A DNA stretch of 54,369 nucleotides. Origin: Glaciecola punicea ACAM 611 (GTDB lineage: Bacteria > Pseudomonadota > Gammaproteobacteria > Enterobacterales > Alteromonadaceae). Both the position numbers and the translations under genes were made by a program. The stretch covers positions 1 to 54,369 of the forward strand of contig NZ_BAET01000018.1 in NCBI RefSeq assembly GCF_000252165.1, in the 5' to 3' direction. Below the pieces are notes generated by a model. That model saw only the letters and a list, made by a program, of their open reading frames with translations. It was not told the DNA's origin and searched no databases. The first letter of the stretch is position 1; each line of letters begins with the position of its first letter. Shown one piece after another: positions 17,162 through 27,356 of the stretch.

Positions 17162-17295
17162 ACATTCACTCCGAAGTTAAAATTTACACGCTTTATACGC
17201 TGTCTGTAGATGAATAGATTTGTAAAAATCAAATTAAATTCTTATAAAGTATTCGCATTTTTATTGTTTAAAAACTGATTTGCTTGTGTGGATTA

Positions 17296-18579
17296 TTAAA
17301 TGATGTAATGACTGAGTCTGTTATCCACTTTTTTATCCATCCTATGCCAGTCCGAGGCCATCATGGTGATACTAACTATCCAGTCACCTGTATCAGAGTA
17401 TTCTTGCTCATTAATGCAATTTAACTCATACAGCATGCCTCTAATTTTTCCATCTCCCGCCGGGACTGCTAAGGTATAGTTCACCATTTCTTGGCGTAAA
17501 CACTCAGTTAGGGCTTGTTTTAATAAATCAATCCCTGTGCCGTTTTGAGCCGACACCCATACTCTTGTTGGCCTACCTTCATCATCGCGATCAATTTTAG
17601 GCACCACACCGTCTAGGCGGTCAATCTTATTGCAAATTATAAGCTGAGGAACTTCATCAGCCTCTATTTCTTTAAGCACGTCATTTACTTGACCCATGTT
17701 TTCTGCATATTGCTCATCTGCATAGTCAACCACGTGTAGTAATAGCGTCGCTTCTTGCGTTTCTTGCAGTGTAGCCTTAAATGCGGCCACCAAATCGTGC
17801 GGTAAATGACGAATAAATCCTACCGTGTCAGCCAAAATAGCCTGACCCACCTCTTGTAATTCAATTTTGCGCAAGGTGGGATCTAAGGTAGCAAATAACT
17901 GATCAGCAGCATAAACCCCAGCGTCGGTTATGGTATTAAATAAGGTAGATTTGCCGGCGTTAGTATACCCTACCAAGGAAACGGTGGGTATTTCCGCCCG
18001 CTTACGAGATCGTCGTCCTTGTTCACGCTGCTTTTGCACTTTGTCAAGGCGTTTCAAAATAGTTTTAAGGCGCCCTCTTAATAAGCGTCTGTCAGTTTCA
18101 AGTTGCGTTTCGCCCGGCCCGCGCAAGCCTATGCCGCCTTTTTGTCTTTCTAAATGTGTCCAGCCTCGAATGAGGCGTGTTGATATATGACGAAGTTGCG
18201 CAAGTTCAACCTGCAGTTTACCTTCATGGGTACGCGCACGTTGAGCAAATATGTCAAGAATGAGACTGGTGCGATCTAGGACTCTACACAAGCACAACTT
18301 TTCGAGGTTGCGCTCCTGTGAAGGTGATAAAGCATGGTTAAATATTACAAGGTCTGCACAAAGTGCAGCCACTGTGTCTGCTATCTCTTGTGCCTTTCCA
18401 GTGCCCACAAAAAACTTCGCATGAGGTGCTTTGCGCGATGCAGTAACAATGCCCACGTTATTTACGCCAGCAGAAGATACTAACAGCTGTAGTTCGTCTA
18501 TATCTTCTTTGTTTTGTTCGTCTGAAAAGTCTATATGAACTAGTACGGCCTGTTCACCGCCCTCGTAACGATCAAACAA
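17296..18579 (-). CDS. hflX: Ribosome-associated GTPase HflX
   Basis: A 427-residue GTPase that splits stalled or stressed ribosomes. The HflX N-terminal domain shows NPGIVTAS-like NNVGIVTASRKAPHAKFFVGTGKAQEI wording, then a coiled coil (RRLLRGRLKTILKRLDKVQKQ). The G domain has G1 VGYTNAGKST, G3 DTVGFIRHLP and G4 NKIDRLD. It begins 18 bp after hfq, the usual hfq-hflX arrangement. Confidence 0.95.
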   Translation of the reverse strand: MFDRYEGGEQAVLVHIDFSDEQNKEDIDELQLLVSSAGVNNVGIVTASRKAPHAKFFVGTGKAQEIADTVAALCADLVIFNHALSPSQERNLEKLCLCRVLDRTSLILDIFAQRARTHEGKLQVELAQLRHISTRLIRGWTHLERQKGGIGLRGPGETQLETDRRLLRGRLKTILKRLDKVQKQREQGRRSRKRAEIPTVSLVGYTNAGKSTLFNTITDAGVYAADQLFATLDPTLRKIELQEVGQAILADTVGFIRHLPHDLVAAFKATLQETQEATLLLHVVDYADEQYAENMGQVNDVLKEIEADEVPQLIICNKIDRLDGVVPKIDRDDEGRPTRVWVSAQNGTGIDLLKQALTECLRQEMVNYTLAVPAGDGKIRGMLYELNCINEQEYSDTGDWIVSITMMASDWHRMDKKVDNRLSHYII

Positions 18580-18597
18580 ATAAATGCTCCAGCTTAG

Positions 18598-18843
18598 TTA
18601 ATCTGATGTGGTGTCGTCTGACTGCTCTGTAGGCATGCTTATTGCGCGCGAAGGCACAACAGTAGAAATAGCATGTTTGTAAACCATCTGACTGACTGTG
18701 TTTTTCAATAAAACCACAAATTGGTCAAAAGACTCAACTTGTCCTTGCAATTTTATACCATTAACAAGGTATATGGCTACAGGGATTCTCTCTTTACGTA
18801 GTGCGTTTAAAAACGGGTCTTGCAGTGATTGACCTTTTGCCAT
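18598..18843 (-). CDS. hfq: RNA chaperone Hfq
   Basis: An 81-residue Sm-like hexamer-forming protein that pairs small RNAs with mRNAs. The Sm1 region ([24 protein letters not shown] split over two strands) and the Sm2 motif [12 protein letters not shown] are canonical. The C-terminal tail is short and acidic. It lies between miaA (65 bp upstream) and hflX. Confidence 0.97.
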   Translation of the reverse strand: MAKGQSLQDPFLNALRKERIPVAIYLVNGIKLQGQVESFDQFVVLLKNTVSQMVYKHAISTVVPSRAISMPTEQSDDTTSD

Positions 18844-18908
18844 TAGTCATCCTTATTTTTATTATCGGCTTATATTATACGACCGCTTTGAGTGTACATA
18901 ATTGTGTC

Positions 18909-19844
18909 TTAGGTTGCACCCACTTTTTGTACAAGTCTTTGAAGATTATTAAAATCTGCACTATCAAGTGCAGTAACATCATTGAATCCCCGCAACCAAG
19001 TTAGCTGGCGCTTGGCTAACTGTCGTGTTGCAATAATTCCTCTCTCACGCATTTGTGAGTAGCTATACTCACCCTCTAAATATTGCCACACTTGCCTATA
19101 GCCGACGCTTCGCATAGAGGGCATGTCAGCTTCTAGCGAATAACGCACTAATAATTCTTTCACTTCTTGTACAAGTCCACTGAGTAACATGCTGTCAAAA
19201 CGCTGCTCTATTAGCACATGGAGATCTGCGCGCTGACGAGGCATTATGGTAAACTGACAAAAGTTAAATGGTAAACGCACTTTTTGCTGCGCCTGAAAAT
19301 GGCTCAGTGATTTACCCGACACCATGAACACTTCAAGCGCGCGAGTTAGACGTTGGGCGTCGTTTTTATCGATACGCAGGACACTTTGAGGGTCTACTTC
19401 GCTTAGCTGCTTATGTACGCTAGCTAAAGTCATTTCACTAATTTGTTGACGAATATTTGGTTCAGCGGCTGGTAGCTCATTTAAGCCATTTATAAGAGCA
19501 TTAAAGTACATCATGGTGCCACCGGCCAGTATAGGCTGCTTACCTTTTTCCAACACGGTAACAATTGCATTTTGGGCATCTGACATAAAGTTAGCCACAC
19601 TGTAGCTGTTTTGAGGGCTAATAATATCAATTAAATGATGAGTAACCCCACTTTGCTCTTGTAAGCTCGGTTTAGCGGTGCCTATATCCATGTCTTTATA
19701 TACCAGCGCTGAATCTACACTTATTACCTCACCGTTTAAAACCTTGGCCGATTCAATTGCTAAAGCTGTTTTGCCAGACGCAGTGGGGCCCATTATGCAT
19801 ATTACAGTGGGCAGCGCATCATTCTTTTCTGCCTCAATACTCAT
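18909..19844 (-). CDS. miaA: tRNA dimethylallyltransferase MiaA
   Basis: A 311-residue enzyme that adds a dimethylallyl group to A37 of tRNAs reading UNN codons. The P-loop is [14 protein letters not shown], the [16 protein letters not shown] motif binds substrate, and [16 protein letters not shown] and [13 protein letters not shown] are family blocks. Its start overlaps the mutL stop by 4 bp, as in the classical mutL-miaA-hfq operon. Confidence 0.96.
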   Translation of the reverse strand: MSIEAEKNDALPTVICIMGPTASGKTALAIESAKVLNGEVISVDSALVYKDMDIGTAKPSLQEQSGVTHHLIDIISPQNSYSVANFMSDAQNAIVTVLEKGKQPILAGGTMMYFNALINGLNELPAAEPNIRQQISEMTLASVHKQLSEVDPQSVLRIDKNDAQRLTRALEVFMVSGKSLSHFQAQQKVRLPFNFCQFTIMPRQRADLHVLIEQRFDSMLLSGLVQEVKELLVRYSLEADMPSMRSVGYRQVWQYLEGEYSYSQMRERGIIATRQLAKRQLTWLRGFNDVTALDSADFNNLQRLVQKVGAT

Positions 19845-21763
19845 TTATCTGGTGACATCCAAGTTGACAAATGCAGTGACTTCGCATGTTTTTCACACAA
19901 TGTTTGCAACTGCTGTGCGCCTAACTCATTCATCCACCCGTTCAGCATACTACTTGTTACCTCAAGACTCCTGAGCCACGCTAACGCGATTGTGCTGGCA
20001 AGTATATCTGCATCAAGTTTATGAGCAATAATTTCAGCGCTTATGAGCTGGGGAAAAATACTCGCCCAAGGCAACTGACGAAGCTCACAAGGGACCTGTT
20101 TCAAAATAAGCTTTTGATGGCTTACCGACATTAGCATGTTCATGTTTGCAAAATAATCTAACTGAGTTTGTTTTATGCTTAGCTTGTTTTCAACAGACAC
20201 CGGCATTAGCAAAGGCTGTGCAATGGTAGAGTCCAAGATTCTTATCTTAACTATCTTTGCCAGCAATTTACTTATAGGCAGCACATCTAGATTTTCACCG
20301 CGAGCTAGTACTACATATGGTGAATTATAAAGATAATGATGCATAGTCAAAGAAGGACTTGCTAGCTGTCTATGTTGCTCATTTTGGCCTTCGTTAGAAT
20401 GAGCCGCTTGATTATGCTGGGTGGCTTTAGTGAGCTCAACTGTTGGTAAGGGGTGCTGCGAAGAGCTTGGTAAATCTATGCCTGCATAAAAGTCATGGTT
20501 GGCTTTTATTTCTCTTCTTGCGGGTACATTTGAGCGGTGCTGTGAAGACTTCGCCAATCCAAGCGGTGATTGCGACCTGCTGCCTTGAGTGTCGCTATAA
20601 TCGTTATTTACAAAATTAGTGCTCATACCATCTTTGTTTGAACTATCGCTGCGAGCGGGACTTAAGGTTTGAATATAGTTATGACTGGGCGCCTCTAGCA
20701 CATTCTTGCCGCTCGTCGCAGCGTTATCAGCGTAGTAACTAATAGCGTCGTTAACGGCTTTAAACACAATATCATGGACCTGTCTTGACTGATGGAATCT
20801 GACTTCATGCTTCGCTGGATGTACGTTTACGTCTATTTGCTGAGGTGATACTTGCAAGTATAATACGTAACTTGCAAAGCTTTGCGGTGGCAGTGTGTCT
20901 TCATAAACTTGCCGCAGTGCATGCGCAAGGAGCTTATCTTTCACCATGCGACCATTTACAAAAGTATATTGTAAATCACGGGTGGCAATGCCGTGGCCTA
21001 GCTTGCTGCAATAGCCGCTTAACACCATCCCATCAAAGGAATAGTCTATTGGCGTGCAGTTAAGCAGCATATTTTTACCACACACTTGCTCAATTCGCTT
21101 CGCAATATCTTTAACGCGGGGATATCTACAGCAAAGCTTTTGATTGTGTTTTAGCTCAAACTGCACATCGGGTCGGGTTAACGCGATTCTTTTGACAATA
21201 TTCTCAATGTGTTGAAACTCTGTTTTACCAGTGCGAAGAAACTTGCGTCTTGCCGGAGTATTGAAAAAAAGGTCAAGCACTTCAATTGAAGTACCGTCTG
21301 GATGCGCGGCAGGCTTAAGCTCAACCTGCATTTGTTTACCTTCAGCGCACGCTTGCCATGCTTGTGCCTGAGCACTGGGTTTTGACGTAAGATTTAATCG
21401 ACTTACCGAGCTAATACTAGCAAGTGCTTCACCGCGAAACCCCATGCTGGTTATGTGTTCTAAGTCATCTATATTGCTAATTTTACTGGTAGCATGACGG
21501 CTCAAGGCAAGGGCTAACTCATCTTTAGCAATACCCGCGCCGTTGTCACGAATTAATATACGCTTTTGGCCGCCTTGCTCGATTTCAATGAGCACCACAG
21601 TAGCCCCCGCATCTAAGCTATTTTCAAGTAATTCTTTGACCACCGACGCCGGGCGCTCAACCACTTCGCCTGCGGCAATTTGGTTTGCTAATTGAGGCGA
21701 CAATATCTTTATTGGCCTGTGCACGGCTGAGCCGCTTGGTGAAGTATTCGTTATGTCTACCAT
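19841..21763 (-). CDS. mutL: DNA mismatch repair protein MutL
   Basis: A 640-residue GHKL ATPase that connects MutS to downstream nicking and UvrD. N-terminal motifs are [19 protein letters not shown] and [12 protein letters not shown], followed by the transducer domain with [12 protein letters not shown] and [12 protein letters not shown] disordered Ser/Gln-rich linker (residues about 340-470) leads to the dimerisation domain. I see no DQHAxxExxxx metal-endonuclease motif, which fits a MutH-dependent system. It is coupled to miaA and 30 bp downstream of amiB. Confidence 0.96.
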   Translation of the reverse strand: MVDITNTSPSGSAVHRPIKILSPQLANQIAAGEVVERPASVVKELLENSLDAGATVVLIEIEQGGQKRILIRDNGAGIAKDELALALSRHATSKISNIDDLEHITSMGFRGEALASISSVSRLNLTSKPSAQAQAWQACAEGKQMQVELKPAAHPDGTSIEVLDLFFNTPARRKFLRTGKTEFQHIENIVKRIALTRPDVQFELKHNQKLCCRYPRVKDIAKRIEQVCGKNMLLNCTPIDYSFDGMVLSGYCSKLGHGIATRDLQYTFVNGRMVKDKLLAHALRQVYEDTLPPQSFASYVLYLQVSPQQIDVNVHPAKHEVRFHQSRQVHDIVFKAVNDAISYYADNAATSGKNVLEAPSHNYIQTLSPARSDSSNKDGMSTNFVNNDYSDTQGSRSQSPLGLAKSSQHRSNVPARREIKANHDFYAGIDLPSSSQHPLPTVELTKATQHNQAAHSNEGQNEQHRQLASPSLTMHHYLYNSPYVVLARGENLDVLPISKLLAKIVKIRILDSTIAQPLLMPVSVENKLSIKQTQLDYFANMNMLMSVSHQKLILKQVPCELRQLPWASIFPQLISAEIIAHKLDADILASTIALAWLRSLEVTSSMLNGWMNELGAQQLQTLCEKHAKSLHLSTWMSPDK

Positions 21764-21793
21764 TATACTTTGCTCACGAAGAAAAATCGGACA

Positions 21794-23221
21794 CTATTTG
21801 GGTATCGTTAATACTTGGCCAACCTGAAGCAAATCAGAGTTGAGCTTATTTTGCATTTTTAACGCTTTAACACTCACCCCGTAACGCTGGGCAATGAGTG
21901 ATAGAAACTCGCCGCTGACCACTTTATGACTAAGGGGTTGGGAATACTTAGCTAAAGCCCAAGCGGTTCCATCGGGTGGCGTTTTCTTAAAATAACGTTT
22001 AATAGACGTGTACATTGCATTTGCTAAACGCTGCCTATGCTCAGCCCAATTAAGATTTTTTTCTTCTTGAGGATTAGAAATAAAACCAACTTCTACCAAA
22101 ATAGAAGGCGTTTCTGGTGCTGTAAGCACTGCTAAACTGGCGCTTTGCGGCAGGCTTTTATGCATCCTTGTAACCCCTTTCATATCCTTTATCAGCTCGT
22201 GGCTAAGCTCGTAACTTAATGCACGAAATAAATCCATCGACATATTCAAAATAGTCTCTGCAAAGTAACGTTCGGTATCTCTATCTTCAATTATATCTGC
22301 GGCGGGGCCAAGAAGCTGTGAGCTACGCTCGGTTTGTTCCAGCAATCGGCCCAGTTCACTGTCGGCTCTGCCTTTAGATAAAAACCAAACCGAACCACCT
22401 CTTGGCTGGGGTGAAGTAAATGCATCAGCGTGGATAGAGACTAACAAATCGGCGTTTTCTCTAACCGCAATTTCAGGCCTGTCGTTTGGAGATATGTAGT
22501 AATCGCCTTCGCGGGTTAGCACTGCGCGTAAGCCAGGTTGTGCATTAATTTGCCTGGCCAGCATTTTTGAAATGCTTAATGTGATGTGCTTCTCGTAGGT
22601 ACCCGCGGGGCCAATTGAGCCGGGATCAACACCTCCATGCCCTGCATCTATTACTATTATAATATCTCTGTCACGGTCAGGTTCCAAAGCATTAACGGCA
22701 ACATTTGGATCAGCGTTATTCGAGCGCGCATTACTTATGGCGACCTCAGATGGAGGATTAGGGTCAATAAGTTCAATCACTAGCCGGTGCCTCGCCTGCT
22801 TAACGTCTTCATCCGCTGGCGTTAAAGTGAATAGTCTAACGCTAAGTTTCTTGTTGGTTTCAATCACTATGCGACTATCTTTAGACGTTATTGGCGTGGA
22901 ATGTCTCAACTTGCTGACTTTATTGCCCGACAGCCCTATACTCGAAAAATTGAATGCGTTGTCTACATTTTGTAAATCGATGACAACGCGCTCGGGATTA
23001 GCCAGCGAAAAGTAAGAAAAACTTGGTGGTTCGTCGAATTCGAGTACTATGCGCGCTAAATCGCGAGAGTCAGAAAAGCGCACATCTGTCACATTTACCT
23101 GTTTTGCAGACACACTTTGAACACAGCCTATAAAAAGCGCAAACACTGTAAACGTAAGATATACAAATAACGCAATAGCGCTGTTGGCCTGCTTTACATA
23201 GGTACCTGCTGACTTTTTCAT
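21794..23221 (-). CDS. amiB: N-acetylmuramoyl-L-alanine amidase AmiB-like
   Basis: A 475-residue periplasmic amidase that splits septal peptidoglycan. An N-terminal hydrophobic segment (residues about 15-38, ending VSAKQ) is a signal peptide, followed by an AMIN domain. The zinc amidase domain (amidase_3) shows VIDAGHGGVDPG, the EKHITLSIS glutamate, VSIHADAF and ILVEVGFISNP. A C-terminal LysM domain (HKVVSGEFLSLIAQRYGV) binds the wall. It overlaps tsaE by 4 bp. Activation by an EnvC/NlpD-type partner is known for the family; none is encoded here. Confidence 0.95.
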   Translation of the reverse strand: MKKSAGTYVKQANSAIALFVYLTFTVFALFIGCVQSVSAKQVNVTDVRFSDSRDLARIVLEFDEPPSFSYFSLANPERVVIDLQNVDNAFNFSSIGLSGNKVSKLRHSTPITSKDSRIVIETNKKLSVRLFTLTPADEDVKQARHRLVIELIDPNPPSEVAISNARSNNADPNVAVNALEPDRDRDIIIVIDAGHGGVDPGSIGPAGTYEKHITLSISKMLARQINAQPGLRAVLTREGDYYISPNDRPEIAVRENADLLVSIHADAFTSPQPRGGSVWFLSKGRADSELGRLLEQTERSSQLLGPAADIIEDRDTERYFAETILNMSMDLFRALSYELSHELIKDMKGVTRMHKSLPQSASLAVLTAPETPSILVEVGFISNPQEEKNLNWAEHRQRLANAMYTSIKRYFKKTPPDGTAWALAKYSQPLSHKVVSGEFLSLIAQRYGVSVKALKMQNKLNSDLLQVGQVLTIPK

Positions 23222-23697
23222 TGCCTGTTACTCTTTAGCCCTTCTATGCAAAGCAGACCAAAAGGGCTAAATCCTTCAAATTCGAACATACGGCCGCTGC
23301 GATGATAGCTAATATCAACAATTAAATCGGGGACCGGCAATAGCCCCTGTCCTTTTTCTGGCCACTCCACTAAACAAGCACTTTGAGGAGTAAAGTAGTC
23401 CCGTATGCCCATAAACTCAAGCTCTTCTGGATCTGCTACCCGGTATAGATCAAAATGAAATAAGGTGTTAGGGCCTAGTTCATAGGGTTCTACTAGCGTA
23501 TAGGTAGGACTTTTAACATTGCCATTGTGCCCTAAGCTATGCAATAAAAAACGACTAAAAGTCGTTTTACCGGCACCTAAGTCACCGCGCAAAAATGTGC
23601 ATGTCCCCCCGTAACCTTCTTCGGTAAAGGCTTTTCCCAAAATAAACGCGACATTACGGGTGTCGGCTTCGCTGCTGCAATACTGCTTTATTTTCAT
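23218..23697 (-). CDS. tsaE: tRNA threonylcarbamoyladenosine biosynthesis ATPase TsaE
   Basis: A 159-residue P-loop ATPase that supports the TsaB-TsaD complex in t6A37 formation. The P-loop is RGDLGAGKTTFSR, with the SPTYTLVEPY and FHFDLYRVADPEELEF motifs of the family. It overlaps both neighbours (nnr and amiB) by 4 bp, so the three genes are translated as a coupled set. Confidence 0.96.
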   Translation of the reverse strand: MKIKQYCSSEADTRNVAFILGKAFTEEGYGGTCTFLRGDLGAGKTTFSRFLLHSLGHNGNVKSPTYTLVEPYELGPNTLFHFDLYRVADPEELEFMGIRDYFTPQSACLVEWPEKGQGLLPVPDLIVDISYHRSGRMFEFEGFSPFGLLCIEGLKSNRQ

Positions 23698-25199
23698 TCT
23701 TTTTCGTTTATTAGTAATCTAACGGTGGCAAACAAATCACTAGCTAATAATCCGCGCTGCCCATATTTTTGCGCTACTATATCACCTGCTTTCGCATGAA
23801 TCGACACCCCGTATAAACAAGCCATGTCTTTACTGAGTCCTTGCGCCATTAAAGAGCCTAAGATACCGGCTAATACATCGCCCGTACCGCCCGTTGCCAT
23901 GCCCGGATTACCATGCCTGCAGACCCAAGCATGGCGTTGATTGTCGACGATACTGCCCGCTCCCTTCAATACGCAGGTAGCCTTATAGCGTATTGAACAG
24001 CGCCTAGCAAAATCAAATCGATTTGCCTCAACCTCTGCAATAGAGACGTTTAACAGACGCGCTGCTTCACCCACGTGTGGCGTAATAATAGAGTCTCTTA
24101 GCGTAACAAACTCGGTATCAAGCGCGGCTAAATTCAAGGCATCTGCATCTATCACTATTGGTTTTGACGTATGTTGACAGTGCAGCATTACCGCGTCAAA
24201 AGCTTGTTTACCCCATTCGTCTTGGCCCAAACCAGGACCAATGACGATACAGCTTGCCCATTTTAGCATCTCTTTGAGACCTGAACTTACCACCATAAGT
24301 TCAGGTCTGCCTGCACTAATTTGTACGATAGAATTTTGATGTGTAAATACTTTCACCAGACCCGCACCAGCACGAAGCGCCGCTTCGGATGTCATGCGAA
24401 TAGCGCCTGACATTCCTTCGTTTCCACCTACACATAACAAGCGGCCGTGCGTGCCTTTATGACTGTTCACTGAGCGCGGCGCTAAACCCTTAAGATATTT
24501 CAAATCTAATGCGCTTGCATCGCTTTTAGCAATACTAGCAAACGCTTTTCCAATGCCTAAATCTTCAAATATAAGCTGACCGCAGGCCTCTATGCCAGTT
24601 GATGTGGTTAAGCCAAGTTTTATGCCCACAAAAGTGACCGTAGCGCTTGCTACAATGCACTTTCCCAATGCAGCGCCTGTGTTTGCATCTAAGCCGCTAG
24701 GCAAATCTATACTAACCACAGGCTTATTACTGTTATTGACAAGTGTAATGGCTTGCGCGAAGTCTGGTCTAACTGCGCCACTTATCCCGGTACCTAATAA
24801 ACCATCAATAATGATATCTGCTTTATCTACAAAGGCTTTTGTCAGCCCCTCTACTTTACCGCCACACGCAAGCCAATCAACCTGCGCGCGCTTCACATCA
24901 CCAGCAACTTCTTTATTTGTTTGCACGGCGCACAGGCGCACATTTTTACCCGCGTTATAAGCACTAAGCGCCGCCACATAGCCATCGCCTGCGTTATTGC
25001 CGCTGCCCACGACTACCAAATAATTATCTACATTAGGAAATAGAGTAACGCAGTGCTGATACACGCAGGCACCTGCGCGCTGCATTAAGCTAAACATATC
25101 TATACCGAGTGTTTTTGCCGCGGCTTGCTCATGCATTCTTACTTGATCAGTTCGATATAATTTTTGTGTTAAGCTATGGTTAAATTTCTCTTGCAGCAT
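23694..25199 (-). CDS. nnr: Bifunctional NAD(P)H-hydrate repair enzyme Nnr
   Basis: A 501-residue two-domain enzyme that repairs hydrated NAD(P)H. The N-terminal epimerase domain (residues about 15-225) carries GSGNNAGDGYVAA and IDLPSGLDANTG. The C-terminal ADP-dependent dehydratase domain has KGTHGRLLCVGGNEGMSGA, GPGLGQDEWG, IDADALN and GMATGGTGDVLAGI. It is the first gene of the minus-strand block. Its ATG is only 6 bp from the divergent queG ATG. Confidence 0.96.
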   Translation of the reverse strand: MLQEKFNHSLTQKLYRTDQVRMHEQAAAKTLGIDMFSLMQRAGACVYQHCVTLFPNVDNYLVVVGSGNNAGDGYVAALSAYNAGKNVRLCAVQTNKEVAGDVKRAQVDWLACGGKVEGLTKAFVDKADIIIDGLLGTGISGAVRPDFAQAITLVNNSNKPVVSIDLPSGLDANTGAALGKCIVASATVTFVGIKLGLTTSTGIEACGQLIFEDLGIGKAFASIAKSDASALDLKYLKGLAPRSVNSHKGTHGRLLCVGGNEGMSGAIRMTSEAALRAGAGLVKVFTHQNSIVQISAGRPELMVVSSGLKEMLKWASCIVIGPGLGQDEWGKQAFDAVMLHCQHTSKPIVIDADALNLAALDTEFVTLRDSIITPHVGEAARLLNVSIAEVEANRFDFARRCSIRYKATCVLKGAGSIVDNQRHAWVCRHGNPGMATGGTGDVLAGILGSLMAQGLSKDMACLYGVSIHAKAGDIVAQKYGQRGLLASDLFATVRLLINEKE

Positions 25200-25205
25200 A
25201 AATGA

Positions 25206-26399
25206 ATGTCCTTAATAAATTCAACTAACGGTAGCGCGCACGCAGACGTCAATGACAGCTCTTGCCTTGACTTACTTGCACTTGCTAACAATATCAAGGC
25301 TTGGGGCAAGGCGCTAGGCTTTCAGCAAGTGGGCGTGTGTGACATTGACGTAAGCCAGCAAAAACCCATGCTTGAAGCCTATTTGGAGAAGGGTTATCAC
25401 GCCAGTATGGACTACCTCGCGCGCAACGTTGACAAGCGCTTAGCGCCCGAAAAACTTCACCCTAACACCTGTCGTATTATCAGCGTGCGCATGAACTACC
25501 TTCCGCCAGAAGCTCAGTTTGCAAACAACTTACAAAATGATAAACAAGCCTACATCAGCCGATACGCGCTTGGGCGTGACTATCATAAAGTGATGCGTTC
25601 TCGTCTAAAAAAACTAGGAGAACGTATAAAGCAGCATTGTGAAGCCTTAGATTACAGACCATTTGTAGATTCTGCGCCAGTGCTAGAGCACGCTATTGCG
25701 CAAAAAGCGGGTTTAGGCTGGACGGGCAAACACACACTTACCCTGAATGAAGAAGCTGGGTCGTGGTTCTTTTTGGGCGAGCTGTTTGTGAATATTCCTT
25801 TACCTCTTGATGAAAGTGCCCAAGAAAACTGCGGCACCTGCACTGCATGTATCAGCATTTGTCCCACTCAAGCGATAGTAGCGCCTTACCAATTAGATGC
25901 AAGACGCTGTATTTCATATCTCACCATTGAACATAAAGGTGTCATCCCATTGGTATACAGAAAAGCAATGGGAAATCGTATTTATGGCTGCGATGATTGC
26001 CAACTGGTATGCCCTTGGAATAGGTATGCGGAAGTAACGCAAGAGAAAGATTTTTTCGCTAAAGAATTTCTGCAAGGCGCTAGTCTTGTTAGCCTATTTG
26101 AATTAACAAAGCTTGAGTTTTTAGAAAAAACCCAAGGTTCGCCCATTCGCCGAATAGGGTATGAAAGTTGGCAAAGAAACCTATCCATTGCCATGGGCAA
26201 TGCGGGTTTTGACGAACAGATACTTTCAAGTTTGCAGCGAGCGCTGTCTTGTGCTGTGTCAGATGTATTAAAAGAACATTTCGCGTGGGCTATTGCCGAG
26301 CAAAAAACACGTAAGGCAAATCCGGAAAAGGCAGTCAGCACTAGACAACACGAGCGCCTTATCCGTATTGTGCAAAAGGGCCTGCCGCGCGACGCATAA
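25206..26399 (+). CDS. queG: Epoxyqueuosine reductase QueG
   Basis: A 397-residue cobalamin and Fe-S enzyme that reduces epoxyqueuosine to queuosine in tRNA. The two [4Fe-4S] sites are CGTCTACISICPTQAI and the YGCDDCQLVCPW segment, with RRCISYLTIEHKG between them. A HEAT-like C-terminal region binds tRNA. It is divergent from nnr; its promoter must lie within or very close to the nnr reading frame because only 6 bp separate the two start codons. Confidence 0.96.
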   Translation: MSLINSTNGSAHADVNDSSCLDLLALANNIKAWGKALGFQQVGVCDIDVSQQKPMLEAYLEKGYHASMDYLARNVDKRLAPEKLHPNTCRIISVRMNYLPPEAQFANNLQNDKQAYISRYALGRDYHKVMRSRLKKLGERIKQHCEALDYRPFVDSAPVLEHAIAQKAGLGWTGKHTLTLNEEAGSWFFLGELFVNIPLPLDESAQENCGTCTACISICPTQAIVAPYQLDARRCISYLTIEHKGVIPLVYRKAMGNRIYGCDDCQLVCPWNRYAEVTQEKDFFAKEFLQGASLVSLFELTKLEFLEKTQGSPIRRIGYESWQRNLSIAMGNAGFDEQILSSLQRALSCAVSDVLKEHFAWAIAEQKTRKANPEKAVSTRQHERLIRIVQKGLPRDA

Positions 26400-26688
26400 T
26401 CAATTGGCCTACCTGTACATGTAACTCTTACAAAATTCTCTGCCAATTTTTCCCACTTTTGCTTACAAAAGGCCCTTCATTGCTTTATTTAATTTTACGT
26501 GCTCCTAGCCAAAGCTCGGTATCAAGGGCGCTCACCTGTACTGTGCGTCAATTGGCATCCTTAATGCTTGGTTATTTGAACGTGGGGATAAGTAATTATT
26601 CAAACCTTTGAGCTAAAACATTTTATCTAGCTTTCAGTTTTATACACCTTATTACTTATCGCTTAGTTTTAACCACACTGGAGGAATA

Positions 26689-27258
26689 ATGACTAATAGT
26701 AATCAAAATAACCAAGCTAATACACAATTTACAGTACCTGGAATGGACGACAGTCATGCAGACAAAGCAGTTGCTATTTTAGATAATCGCATGGTCTCAC
26801 TGCTCGATTTGTCCCTTACCCTAAAACATGTTCACTGGAACGTAGTAGGGCCAAACTTTATTGGTGTTCACGAAATGTTAGACCCACAGGTTGAATCTGT
26901 TCGTGAAATGGTTGACACCATTGCCGAAAGAATTGCCACTATGGGCGGCGTGCCCGTAGGAACGCCTAAGTCGATAGTAGATCGTCGGTCATGGCAAGAC
27001 TATTCTTTGGGTAAAGCCTTAGTGCTTGAGCACCTGGGTGCGCTAGACATGGTTTATAATGGCGTAAATGGCGATCACCGAAAGGCGATCGGCAAAATGG
27101 TCGGCCTTGACCCAGTATCGGAAGATATGTTGATAGAGCAATTAACCGCACTTGAACAATTTCAGTGGTTTGTAAGAGCGCATCTAGAATCTGCCGATGG
27201 CAATTTGTCAACGGCCGGTGAGAGTACTGAATCTGGCGCAGCATCGGCAGCATCATAG
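26689..27258 (+). CDS. dps: Dps family DNA-binding ferritin-like protein
   Basis: A 189-residue Dps/miniferritin. The ferroxidase ligands are spread over LKHVHWNVVGPNFIGVHEMLD and the later VDTIAERIATMGG helix, and the C-terminal helix EQFQWFVRAHLES closes the fold. It would oxidise and store iron and protect DNA under oxidative or starvation stress. The ribosome-binding site TGGAGG at 26679-26684 is very strong. It is monocistronic, with a terminator downstream. The 289-bp upstream gap presumably holds stress-responsive promoters, but no operator was recognised. Confidence 0.94.
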   Translation: MTNSNQNNQANTQFTVPGMDDSHADKAVAILDNRMVSLLDLSLTLKHVHWNVVGPNFIGVHEMLDPQVESVREMVDTIAERIATMGGVPVGTPKSIVDRRSWQDYSLGKALVLEHLGALDMVYNGVNGDHRKAIGKMVGLDPVSEDMLIEQLTALEQFQWFVRAHLESADGNLSTAGESTESGAASAAS

Positions 27259-27304
27259 TTTTGAGAACTATTGTGCAAAGCTGTTAATCAAAGCGCCAGA
27301 AAAT

Positions 27305-27333
27305 AAAAAAGCGGTCTCCAGGACCGCTTTTTT
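27305..27333. terminator. Bidirectional rho-independent terminator
   Basis: The stem GCGGTC (27311-27316) and GACCGC (27322-27327) has a 5-base loop, with six A before it and six T after it. It can therefore work on both strands. It lies between the converging dps and rhlE-type genes. Confidence 0.92.
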
Positions 27334-27356
27334 GTTGCTAACTTTTTTTTCCTAAC

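Noticed and set aside
17219-17226. Single TTTGTAAA upstream of hflK, and others such as one inside hfq near 18.67 kb
   Set aside because: Isolated octamers are expected in AT-rich DNA; only the four-copy cluster and the palindrome-embedded copy seemed meaningful.
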